Shown here in pieces: positions 24,023-31,893 of a stretch of DNA of 40,685 bases. The translations under genes were made by a program, and so were the position numbers. The stretch spans positions 1-40,685 of the forward strand of contig JALWZJ010000155.1 of NCBI GenBank assembly GCA_027002625.1, written 5' to 3'. The notes under the pieces are model-generated. The model searched no databases. It saw only the letters and a program-made list of their open reading frames with translations, and had not been told where the DNA came from. This stretch comes from Campylobacterales bacterium. Its GTDB lineage: Bacteria; Campylobacterota; Campylobacteria; Campylobacterales; Nitratiruptoraceae. Every line of letters starts with the position of its first letter. The stretch's first letter is position 1.

Positions 24023-25811
24023 ACTCGTTCATTACCAATATATTGGCTTCTTGGGTGGAGGTATTGGGAGAACTTTCGCTAAAAGTGGCGTAGATTCTGC
24101 CATCTTTTTCGATAGCGTACTGACCGTATAACTCACGATTTAAATTTTGTCTATTATACAGCGTAGTAGCCCATTGCAGTTCCCCGTGTGGATCCATCTT
24201 GGCCAATAGAAGGCTTCTTGGCGCCACCCCTTCTATAGTGTTGTGATTGGATCCTAAGACCACCAATCCATCCTGTACCTGGACTATGGAGTCATATTTC
24301 CACTCTTCGGTATTTGGTCTTTCTTGTTGATAAAGCGTCGCTCCATCATAGGCCTTCGCCCATTTGACATTTCCATTGGCGTCAACCACAAAAGCATAAG
24401 CCATAGAAGCTTTCAACCTTCCAACTACTTGACTGGATGAACTTGAATAGTGATCGCCACATCCGCAATCGGAGCTACTTTGAGGAGTTGGAAGGACCCG
24501 AGTCGTATAGCGTGTAGCAGGTAGCGAAAGCTCGAGCTCACCATAGCAGATCGCCTCTTGGGAGCGTAACACCGTGCAACTGATCAATCTCGTACCGCTG
24601 TGGAGTCTATCTATACCTGGTTCATTCAAAAAATAGAGATTGAGATATCGAGTATTTCCATATCGATCCTTGATACCGACGATATTCCCATATGAGACGG
24701 AAAATCCATGACGATAGTAGTTGGTATTCAATAAAAATCGATCCGATCCCATAGAAAGGAGATGGACCCCCTCTATCATATCCTCTACATCAACTGGTAA
24801 AATCGCTCGAGACCAGAGGATTTGTGAATCTTTGCCAATCTTCGTTACAATACCGGCACTTACGATATGTACACCATCCAGACTTGGTCGATCCAACGCT
24901 CCTCCTAATACATATCCATCCTGCAAATGGACTCCACTCATATAGTACAACGGCAATACATGGTGTTCTACAAGGTTTTTATTGACAAAAAAGGTCTCGT
25001 AGCTGATCATATCGAAGCAGCCACCTATCGTAGAACTATAACTACTTGACCATCCACTGCTCCATGATGAACTCGAAATACTCGACCAGCTACTCCAGGA
25101 GCTGGAAACACTACTGGACCCTCCACTACTCCAAGAACTGGAAAAGCTGTTAGACCAACTGGAGTTTCCTCCACTTGAGCCAGACCAACTACTCGATGAG
25201 CTATAGAAGCTACTGGACCAACCAGACCCACTTTGACAATTCAGTCCATAGCTTCCCGTATAGACAAACCGCACTTTCATACCGGCCGGACCTTCGGTCC
25301 CCGGCAGCAATACACTCGATGTTTGAAAATCTACACTCATATCGATGAGCGGATCGGCACGTCCATCACAATCAAGATCGAGATACAAAAAGCTTCCATT
25401 CGATGCCTGCCCACTAAGCTTGTAGACCTGGGCTGTCCCCCAAGGAACGAATGCCCACGAAAACCTCGAGTCATATTCTCCGGGAAACCCCAAAAAGACA
25501 AAGACTCCTGCTGGATGGTCTGCATCCAGATCAGCCAGGGCTGAGGTGGGAATAGGTTGCCATCCAAATACATCGGTAGCACTGGATGGACGACCCATGA
25601 GCCGATAAAATTTTTGATCAGGCAGATCGTAATAGACCCAATCGTTCTTCTGGATATAACCATCCTTATTGAAATCGTATTGATAAAACACTCCATTGAG
25701 ATCGAAAGGTTTGGAAATCATATACTTATAGAGGCACTCAAGATAGTTTTGATCGATGCTGCATGCCCAGCTTGCTACTGTAGAGATGAGAAGTCCAAGG
25801 AGCTTTTTCAT
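23952..25811 (-). CDS. Secreted Ser/Trp-rich protein with EF-hand-like loop and propeller-like repeats (frameshifted)
   Basis: A 619-residue product as it stands. Residues 1-16 are a signal peptide (MKKLLGLLISTVASWA) followed by Cys17. An EF-hand/dockerin-like calcium loop runs from D46 to D57 (D-F-N-K-D-G-Y-I-Q-K-N-D), and DLDCDGRADPLID is a second acidic calcium-type loop. A Cys-bounded low-complexity linker of Ser with regularly spaced Trp (about 70 residues) separates this from repeats resembling VVDANGNVKWAKAYDG and LLAKMDPHGELQWATTL, a beta-propeller-type pattern. The start ATG (25809-25811) has AAAGGA upstream. The frame stops at 23952, but the repeat pattern resumes in another frame down to 23564, so the intact protein would have about 750 residues. 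Function unknown; probably on the cell surface or in the periplasm. Confidence 0.65.
   Translation of the reverse strand: MKKLLGLLISTVASWACSIDQNYLECLYKYMISKPFDLNGVFYQYDFNKDGYIQKNDWVYYDLPDQKFYRLMGRPSSATDVFGWQPIPTSALADLDADHPAGVFVFLGFPGEYDSRFSWAFVPWGTAQVYKLSGQASNGSFLYLDLDCDGRADPLIDMSVDFQTSSVLLPGTEGPAGMKVRFVYTGSYGLNCQSGSGWSSSFYSSSSSWSGSSGGNSSWSNSFSSSWSSGGSSSVSSSWSSWSSISSSSWSSGWSSSYSSTIGGCFDMISYETFFVNKNLVEHHVLPLYYMSGVHLQDGYVLGGALDRPSLDGVHIVSAGIVTKIGKDSQILWSRAILPVDVEDMIEGVHLLSMGSDRFLLNTNYYRHGFSVSYGNIVGIKDRYGNTRYLNLYFLNEPGIDRLHSGTRLISCTVLRSQEAICYGELELSLPATRYTTRVLPTPQSSSDCGCGDHYSSSSSQVVGRLKASMAYAFVVDANGNVKWAKAYDGATLYQQERPNTEEWKYDSIVQVQDGLVVLGSNHNTIEGVAPRSLLLAKMDPHGELQWATTLYNRQNLNRELYGQYAIEKDGRIYATFSESSPNTSTQEANILVMNEYGHIQAIRRLTTRSPNKCGFASL
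25020..25235 (-). repeat. Ser/Trp low-complexity coding repeat
   Basis: About 70 codons between two cysteine codons encode mainly Ser with Trp every 4-10 residues and some Gly, as irregular units of the type SSSWSS, SSGGSSS and SSWSSWSS. At DNA level the units are imperfect, mixing AGT/AGC/TCC/TCT codons with TGG, so this is not a simple tandem array, though slippage or unequal crossing-over may have spread it. It joins the N-terminal calcium-loop part to the propeller-like part and is likely an extended linker. Confidence 0.7.
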
Positions 25812-25911
25812 AGTAGATCCTTTCGGGTTTACTCGGGCCCTAAAATCATTACGCTCCCTTATTTTCTTAAAGTTTAATTCAAGAATAAAAGCGCTATGTA
25901 TGAAAATCATA
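25812..25911 (-). promoter_or_regulatory. Intergenic leader of the secreted protein gene
   Basis: One hundred bases separate the stop of the magIII gene from the start of the secreted protein gene on the same strand. The stretch is AT-rich, with TTGAAT (complement of 25876-25881) as a possible -35 and the AAAATAAG run about 16 bases later. The ribosome binding site AAAGGA is close to the ATG. No terminator hairpin with a T-run is evident, so read-through from the long operon upstream is possible. Confidence 0.25.
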
Positions 25912-26583
25912 TCAAGGATGGAGCAAGTTTAAAATATTTTGAAGTTGATTTTTCCCTCTACAATGCTCCTTGCAAAACTCCACGATCTTGCCGTGAAATC
26001 TGGCGTAGATTTGGGATAGAGGCAGCTCTTTGCCATAAAGCTCGTAGATTCTATCCAAATTTTCGATGATGGAGTCACTCAAAAACTCCTGCAACTCGTC
26101 GTAGCTCTCAAATTCATACCCAAAGGCTTTCAAAATCCTTGCCGTATAGGCATCTACCACCAAAAAGTCGCGATAGCAGGCGTAATTGAGGATACTATCG
26201 GCAGTTTCTGGCCCGATACCCTTTTGGCCAAGCAGCCAGCTGCGAGAGGGCTTAGCCTTGAAGGCTTCGAAGCTGCCATACTCTTCGAGCATATTTTGGC
26301 AAAGTTGTATGAGCCTTGTAGCTTTGGTATTGTAAAATCCAGCCGGTTTGATAAGATCTGCCAAAACTTTCCAGTCACTTTTGGCGATCGCCTCAGGAGA
26401 GAGAAGACCCTCCTTTTTGAGATTTTTGAGTGCCTCTTCCACCTTCTCCCACTTGGTATTCTGGGTCAGTACCGCTCCCACCACCACCTCGAAGGTTCCA
26501 CTGTTTGGCCACCAGTAGGGATCGCGTTCTTCTTTGAGATAGCCCAACTTCTTGAGGGCTCGTAGCAGCTCGTATCCGCTCAC
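25912..26583 (-). CDS. Endonuclease III-family DNA glycosylase, MagIII-like (3-methyladenine)
   Basis: A 223-residue helix-hairpin-helix glycosylase. The start VSGYELLRALKKLGYLKEERDPYWWPNSGTFEVVVGAVLTQNT, with its WWPN segment, resembles the Helicobacter 3-methyladenine glycosylase MagIII as I remember it. The HhH loop is LLGQKGIGPETADSIL: where endonuclease III has its catalytic Lys there is Glu, so a monofunctional glycosylase without lyase activity is expected. The catalytic Asp is in FLVVDAYTARIL. Only two cysteines lie near the C-terminus (FCKEHCRGK), so the [4Fe-4S] cluster of Nth is absent. The GTG at 26581-26583 forms GTGA with the ymdB stop and has AAGGA upstream; an ATG at 26613 is less likely. 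Confidence 0.8.
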   Translation of the reverse strand: MSGYELLRALKKLGYLKEERDPYWWPNSGTFEVVVGAVLTQNTKWEKVEEALKNLKKEGLLSPEAIAKSDWKVLADLIKPAGFYNTKATRLIQLCQNMLEEYGSFEAFKAKPSRSWLLGQKGIGPETADSILNYACYRDFLVVDAYTARILKAFGYEFESYDELQEFLSDSIIENLDRIYELYGKELPLSQIYARFHGKIVEFCKEHCRGKNQLQNILNLLHP

Positions 26584-27389
26584 TCTTTGCGTCCTTCTTG
26601 CACGATCTGCCATCCTTCTTCATCGTAGGCTTTGATCTTGTAGGCCTCCTTACACTCCCCTTTGTCAAACTCGAACACCACCATCTGCAAAATGGATTTG
26701 CACTTCTCGGGCACATCAAACCTGCCAGGCAGTCCCGTCAAAAAACGCTGTATAGGCACTTTCGCATCCATCCCGATCACATTGTCCCTACATCCGGTCA
26801 GCCCCACATCCGTCACATACCCGGCTCCCTCGTCGATCACCAGATCGTCCGTACCTATATGGGTATGGGTGCCCACCTGGGCACTGATACGCTTCTTTAG
26901 CATCAAAAACATCGCCCGCTTCTCACTGGTAGCCTCGGCATGAAAGTCGATAAATATATTCTCAACCCCCTCGCTTCGCAACACATCCACGATTTTGTTG
27001 GCTGCGATGAAAGGATTGTCCACCATGGGCATGGTAAAGTGCCCCATCACGTTCACCACCGCCAGCGGCTCCTTCGCCACTTCTACGATCTTGTAGCCTC
27101 TGCCGGGTACCCCTTCTGGATAGTTGATGGGTCGCAGCAGTGGAAGGTCTTCCAGCATCCCAAAGATCTCCTTTTTATCCCAGGTATGATTGCCTCCAGT
27201 CATCAGATCGATTCCGGCACCAAAGAGCTCCTTGGCGTTTTTTGGTGTCAGACCAAAGCCGTGGCTGGCGTTTTCGTAGTTGGCTATGACAAAATCAAGC
27301 CCCTCTTTGGCTCTGATATCCGCAAGATAGCGTTTGATCATCCTTCGCCCTGGTCTGCCTACGATATCACCAATAAATCCCACTTTCAT
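26580..27389 (-). CDS. YmdB/TIGR00282-family metallophosphoesterase
   Basis: A 269-residue di-metal phosphoesterase. The ligand set of the YmdB family is present at the expected positions: D8 (FIGDIVGRPG), E39 and N40 (NYENASHG), N67 with H68 (GGNHTWD), H150 (FIDFHAEATSEK), H175 and H177 (GTHTHIGTDD). In Bacillus the enzyme hydrolyses 2',3'-cyclic nucleotides and affects mRNA levels and biofilm; the role in Campylobacterota is unknown. It starts in ATGA overlap with mfd and ends in GTGA overlap with the magIII gene. Its place at the end of an operon headed by yajC-secDF is probably a matter of compaction. Confidence 0.9.
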   Translation of the reverse strand: MKVGFIGDIVGRPGRRMIKRYLADIRAKEGLDFVIANYENASHGFGLTPKNAKELFGAGIDLMTGGNHTWDKKEIFGMLEDLPLLRPINYPEGVPGRGYKIVEVAKEPLAVVNVMGHFTMPMVDNPFIAANKIVDVLRSEGVENIFIDFHAEATSEKRAMFLMLKKRISAQVGTHTHIGTDDLVIDEGAGYVTDVGLTGCRDNVIGMDAKVPIQRFLTGLPGRFDVPEKCKSILQMVVFEFDKGECKEAYKIKAYDEEGWQIVQEGRKE

Positions 27390-30310
27390 GCCAATCCTTT
27401 CAAATATCTCAAAAGTGCCGCCAATATATCCTCGTCATCCTTGCTCACCGCCTTGATCGCCTCTTTACGATCTCCCCAGTCGATGGTGATGTTTTGGCCA
27501 AAATTGGAGATTCGTTTGATCCCAAGCTTCGATGCCAAAAGCTTGATATGCACCAGATCCAAAAAATTTTTGGTGGGCTGATCGAGTCTGCCGTATCGAT
27601 CGCTGATCTCCTCTTCAATAGCGGCAATCTCTTCGGCGCTTTTGACATTGGCAAGCTTCCTGTAGAGCTCCAGCTTGAGCCTATCTTCGCTCACCACCTC
27701 TTTGGAGATATAGGCGTTGACACTGAGTTTGAGCTCCACTTCAGCCTCCTCCTCCACTTCCCCTTTGGTGAGCTTCGCAATCGCCTCTTCGAGCATTTTG
27801 AGATAAAGACTATAGCCGATATTTTTGATATGGCCGCTTTGCTGGGCTCCGATAATGTTGCCCCCGCCCCGTATCTCCAAATCATAAAAGGCCAGTGCCG
27901 CCCCACTACCCAAATAGGAGTTGGACTCCAGAGCAATGAGGCGCTTTTTGGCCTCTTGCGTTAAAGCATCTTTATCTTCGACGAGATAGTAGCAGTACCC
28001 CTCCTTACCGCCTCTCCCTACACGACCTCGTAATTGATGCAAGTCGGCAATACCGAAGCGATCGGCCCCCTCGACGATGATGGTATTGACGTTTGGCATA
28101 TGGATACCACTCTCGACGATAGAGGTGGAGAGCAAGATGTCATACTCTTTGTCGGCAAATCGCAGTAGCTCCTTTTCTGTCGTTGCAGCCGATATTTTGG
28201 AGTGGAGCACCAAAATCTTCTTACCTGGCAGCAGCTCTTCGAGCTCTTTTCTTTTCTCCTCGATACCAGCGATGGAGTTGTAGATATAAAAGATCTGTCC
28301 CCCTCGGCGCAGCTCTCTGAGAATCACCTCTTTGACGAGGTTTGCATCATACTCTTTGACGTAGGTTCGCACATCCTTGCGCCCTTCGGGAGGCGTAGTG
28401 ATCTGGGCCAGCTCTTTTATTTGGCTAAGCGCCATATTAAGGCTTCTTGGGATCGGCGTGGCGCTCATGCTAAGAATATGCACATTCTTGCTAAACTCTT
28501 TGAGCTTCTCTTTTTGCTTGACGCCAAATTTATGCTCCTCGTCCACTACCACAAGGCCAAGATTTTTGAACTTTGCACCAAAGAGGGCATGGGTACCCAC
28601 CACCACATCGATCTTTCCTTCTTCCAAAGCTTTAAGCCGCTCTTTTTTCTCTTTGGCGCTGACGAATCGGTCGATCTTGGTCACGCTGATGCCAAAGGGC
28701 TCGAGGCGGCTTTTGAGGCTTTCGTAATGCTGGGATGAAAGAAGTGTGGTAGGTACCACAATAGCGGCTTGATAGCCGTTTTTGACGGTGGCGTAGATGG
28801 CGTTCATCGCCACCTCCGTCTTGCCAAAGCCCACATCCCCACTAAGCAGCATATCCATCACCCGCCCGCTGGCAAGGGCTTGGAGGATCTTGTCGATCGC
28901 CTCTTTTTGGTCTGGCGTGTAGGTAAAGCCGGCTGCTTTTTGAAAGAGGTTCATATCGGGAGTGAGGATCTGTTTGCCCGGTACCACCGCTCGCTTAGCG
29001 GCGATATTTACGATATCGGCCGCCATCTCGAAAAGCTTTTGGCGTACTTTGGCTTTGAGCTTGGCAAAGCTCTGGCTGCCCAGCCGATCTACCACCGCCA
29101 CACTGCCGCTATCGGCTACATAGCGGCTAAGCACCTCCAGATTTTCCACCGGTACCAGCAGCTTATCCTCTCCCGCATACTCCACCTGTACAAAATCCCT
29201 TTTGGCCCCCAAAATTTCGATGGTCTGCAGTCCTTTGAATATCCCGATCCCATGCTGTTCGTGCACCACATACTCACCCACTTTAAGCTCATCCAAGATA
29301 ATAGTAGGAGCTTTTTTTCTTCTTTTTTGGGGCTTATTGAGGGATACGATCACCTCCTCGGGCCCCTCGATACTGAGCACCGCATCGGTATAGACAAACT
29401 CTACGGCAGATAGCTCTTTGATAGGACTTCGCCTCGCCATCTGGGGCGTTTTGGCCAAGACTTTGATTTGTTTATCTTTTTTGGCTTCGATGAGGCGGTT
29501 GATGTCGAGCACTTCGATATCTTTGTACTCTTTGGGTTCAGGGATTATAGGAAGACTTTCTATCTGCTCTTTTGGGATGAGTCCTTTGTAGCTGTAGAGC
29601 TCGTCCAGATCGAAGGCTTTGGAAGCGACGGCTTTTTTGCCCTTTAGCAAAGATTGGCGCTCACTTACCCAAAAGCCGACACTTCTAAGATCCTTTTCAA
29701 ACACATCGAAACTACTTCGCTCCACCGCCTCTTTTAGCTTCTCGTCAGCTATCAGTGAGGCTGGATAGAGAATGAAATGTTCCAGCTCTTCTTTGTGACT
29801 TCTTTGGCTTTGGGGCTCGAAGTGGCGGATCGACTCGATCTGGGTATCGAAGAGGCTCAGGCGCAAAGGGAGCTCGTAGTTTGGGGAGTAGATATCGATC
29901 ACGTCACCCCTGATACTTACCTCCCCTTTGGCCTCCACGATATCGACGAACTGATAGCCCCACGCATAGAGAAGCTCTTTGAACTCTTCCATATCGATAT
30001 CTTCGCCAAACTCGATCCTCTTTTGGCCAAAATAGTTTTTTACTGGCATCGGCTTGGAGATGGTGCCAAGTGGAGCGATGAGAAGCTTTGGAGTGTGATA
30101 GTAGTCGTTTAGCCTCGCCAAAAGCTGATCGAGCTCCTCTTTGAAGACTCTTAGATCATCCCCATACTGAGCCCTGAAATCTGGCAGCACATAGTGCTCG
30201 ATGCCGAGCACTTTGGCCGCGTCACTCGCCCTCCTCGCCTCTTTGGCATCTTCCACTACCAATATATCTGGTCGATTTTGCTTTAGATATTCGTAGAATC
30301 TGGCAGCCAT
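27386..30310 (-). CDS. mfd: Transcription-repair coupling factor (Mfd)
   Basis: Removes RNA polymerase stalled at DNA damage and recruits UvrA. The 974-residue protein is shorter than E. coli Mfd (about 1150), as is usual in Campylobacterota, the reduction being at the N-terminus. The order is: remnant UvrB-like domains (1-300), the RNA-polymerase-interacting CarD-like domain starting near 343 (LKVGEYVVHEQHGIGIFKG), Walker A near 494 (LLSGDVGFGKTEVAMNA), DEEH near 588 (VVVDEEHKFGV), MSATPIPRSLNMAL, then helicase motif VI (HQLRGRVGRGGKEGYCYY) and the TRCF C-terminal domain. The ATG (30308-30310) overlaps folC by 28 bases. It contains three TTGGCCAA palindromes, in two codon phases. Confidence 0.95.
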   Translation of the reverse strand: MAARFYEYLKQNRPDILVVEDAKEARRASDAAKVLGIEHYVLPDFRAQYGDDLRVFKEELDQLLARLNDYYHTPKLLIAPLGTISKPMPVKNYFGQKRIEFGEDIDMEEFKELLYAWGYQFVDIVEAKGEVSIRGDVIDIYSPNYELPLRLSLFDTQIESIRHFEPQSQRSHKEELEHFILYPASLIADEKLKEAVERSSFDVFEKDLRSVGFWVSERQSLLKGKKAVASKAFDLDELYSYKGLIPKEQIESLPIIPEPKEYKDIEVLDINRLIEAKKDKQIKVLAKTPQMARRSPIKELSAVEFVYTDAVLSIEGPEEVIVSLNKPQKRRKKAPTIILDELKVGEYVVHEQHGIGIFKGLQTIEILGAKRDFVQVEYAGEDKLLVPVENLEVLSRYVADSGSVAVVDRLGSQSFAKLKAKVRQKLFEMAADIVNIAAKRAVVPGKQILTPDMNLFQKAAGFTYTPDQKEAIDKILQALASGRVMDMLLSGDVGFGKTEVAMNAIYATVKNGYQAAIVVPTTLLSSQHYESLKSRLEPFGISVTKIDRFVSAKEKKERLKALEEGKIDVVVGTHALFGAKFKNLGLVVVDEEHKFGVKQKEKLKEFSKNVHILSMSATPIPRSLNMALSQIKELAQITTPPEGRKDVRTYVKEYDANLVKEVILRELRRGGQIFYIYNSIAGIEEKRKELEELLPGKKILVLHSKISAATTEKELLRFADKEYDILLSTSIVESGIHMPNVNTIIVEGADRFGIADLHQLRGRVGRGGKEGYCYYLVEDKDALTQEAKKRLIALESNSYLGSGAALAFYDLEIRGGGNIIGAQQSGHIKNIGYSLYLKMLEEAIAKLTKGEVEEEAEVELKLSVNAYISKEVVSEDRLKLELYRKLANVKSAEEIAAIEEEISDRYGRLDQPTKNFLDLVHIKLLASKLGIKRISNFGQNITIDWGDRKEAIKAVSKDDEDILAALLRYLKGLA

Positions 30311-31401
30311 TTGGCTATCTCCTCGATGACGCTAAACGATCCATAGACCAAATACTCCTGCTTTCCAAACCCCTCGAACCACCTACCCTCGATATCCAAT
30401 CTATCCAACACTTCAAAAAGCTTAGTAGGATCAACAATACGGTTGTTTTTTATGGGTAGTATCTCCACTCGCTCGATCTTTGGCTTCAAAATCTTCAAAA
30501 CCTCTTCATACTCTTTGTCTTCGTAGCTGTTATAGACCAAAACCACCCTTTTGTCAAGAACCTCTTTTATCGCTTTGGCAGACAAGGGATTGTGCCCCAC
30601 ATCGAGGATGATATTGCCTCGCCGCTCAAAGCGTGCCGGCATTCGGTAGCTGACTACTCGTTTGGGATCTGCCATGAAGCCAAGTTTTTTGGCCCCTGCC
30701 AAAGCGAGAGCCAGGTTGGGAGCGAAAAAGTCCGGGATTTTGGCCTCTTCGCACACCCGCTTCGCTTCCTCCACATCCTCGATCACCTCAAAGGATATCC
30801 CCAGCTCCTTGGCCACTTCGTACACCTGAGGATGAGGCTGCGGAGCGAGGAGTGCTTCTTTTTGGACAGCTTTTAGCTTCGTCATGGCGATCGCTTCGAT
30901 ACGCTCACCCAAAAAATCTTTATGGTCGTAGTCGATGGGAGTGACGAGGGTCAAATCTGTCTCAAAAACTGCCGTAGCATCGAACTCTCCTCCAAGCCCC
31001 GCCTCCATAATAGCAATATCCAGTCCCTCGAAAGCGAGAGCGGCCAAAAAGGTGGTATATTCGAAGTAGCTAAGCTCCTTGGCCTCATCATCCAAAAGCT
31101 GCAGCAATTTTTGGTGCAAAAGCTCCAAAGTATCATTCCCAATATCTTCCCCATCGATCCAGATCCGCTCGTTGAAAGAAAAGATATGGGGCGAAGTGTA
31201 GTGCCCCACTCTCGCTCCCGCCTCTTTGAGAGCACCAGCCAAAAATCGTCCCGTACTCCCCTTGCCGTTGGTGCCTACGATATGTACGATTGGAGGAAGC
31301 TTCAAACGATGGGCGATTTTTTGATAGGCTCGTCGCATCCGCAATGGATCGAATTTTTTGTAAAAGAGTGGTTTTTGAGCCAGAAACTCTTGCAGCTTCA
31401 C
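30283..31401 (-). CDS. folC: Folylpolyglutamate synthase / dihydrofolate synthase (FolC)
   Basis: Adds glutamate to dihydropteroate and folates. The 372-residue Mur-ligase-type protein has the P-loop GTNGKGST (43-50), HYTSPHIFSFNERIWIDG (omega-loop and substrate block), TPIDYDHKDFLG and LDVGHNPLSAKAI. The start is GTG (31399-31401) in GTGA overlap with the lptE stop, with AAGGGG five bases upstream. It is somewhat short for FolC (about 420 in E. coli), the difference being in the C-terminal domain. The lptE-folC-mfd order is the one I recall from Helicobacter. Confidence 0.92.
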   Translation of the reverse strand: MKLQEFLAQKPLFYKKFDPLRMRRAYQKIAHRLKLPPIVHIVGTNGKGSTGRFLAGALKEAGARVGHYTSPHIFSFNERIWIDGEDIGNDTLELLHQKLLQLLDDEAKELSYFEYTTFLAALAFEGLDIAIMEAGLGGEFDATAVFETDLTLVTPIDYDHKDFLGERIEAIAMTKLKAVQKEALLAPQPHPQVYEVAKELGISFEVIEDVEEAKRVCEEAKIPDFFAPNLALALAGAKKLGFMADPKRVVSYRMPARFERRGNIILDVGHNPLSAKAIKEVLDKRVVLVYNSYEDKEYEEVLKILKPKIERVEILPIKNNRIVDPTKLFEVLDRLDIEGRWFEGFGKQEYLVYGSFSVIEEIAKWLPDSTNI

Positions 31402-31892
31402 CGAGCCCCTTGGAAAGCAAGCCTGGAGATGAAGCGATCAAGCGCCTTGTTGGCCGCCTCTTTGATGGCGATATAGCGCATCGTATCGGTGATGACGGAG
31501 TTTGGCTCTATTGGAAAGTCGTATAGACCGCTGGTCTGGATATGACGCACCCCTTGTGAAGATCGAAGGGTACAATCCAAGACCACCTTGGTGCGGTAGT
31601 AGATCACATAGCCGTTGGCGTCATACTCCAATGGCGTGAAATACAGATGCTTCATCCGCACTTCGATTATCGTATCGGCATGAGATTTTGGCACAAGGTT
31701 TTGGCCAAAGCGGCGAAGGATAGCTTGATTGAGTGCATCTTTGATCAAAACCGAGTTTTGGGGATCACGTAGATCCACCACCACTTCGGTATAGACTTTG
31801 GGACCCAACACACTTCGCACATACCGCTTGGCCGGCTTGTAGCCGCATCCTTGCCACAAAAGCAATACCAGCAAAAGAGCGAATATGCGCAC
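31398..31892 (-). CDS. lptE: LPS-assembly lipoprotein LptE
   Basis: Outer-membrane lipoprotein that plugs LptD and helps insert LPS. The 164-residue protein has a lipoprotein signal with lipobox LLWQGC (C16 lipidated), then a small alpha/beta domain with RRFGQNLVPKSHADTIIEVRM. Sequence identity in this family is low, so the call rests on the lipobox, the size and the position between leuS and folC. The start is a GTG (31890-31892) one base after the leuS stop, with AAGGGA upstream. No ATG is available near the conserved start. Confidence 0.8.
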   Translation of the reverse strand: MRIFALLLVLLLWQGCGYKPAKRYVRSVLGPKVYTEVVVDLRDPQNSVLIKDALNQAILRRFGQNLVPKSHADTIIEVRMKHLYFTPLEYDANGYVIYYRTKVVLDCTLRSSQGVRHIQTSGLYDFPIEPNSVITDTMRYIAIKEAANKALDRFISRLAFQGAR

Positions 31893-31893
31893 G

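Noticed and set aside
25020-25235. CRISPR array or DNA-level tandem repeat
   Set aside because: The units are irregular, lie within an open frame and translate to a Ser/Trp-rich stretch; there are no spacers of constant length.
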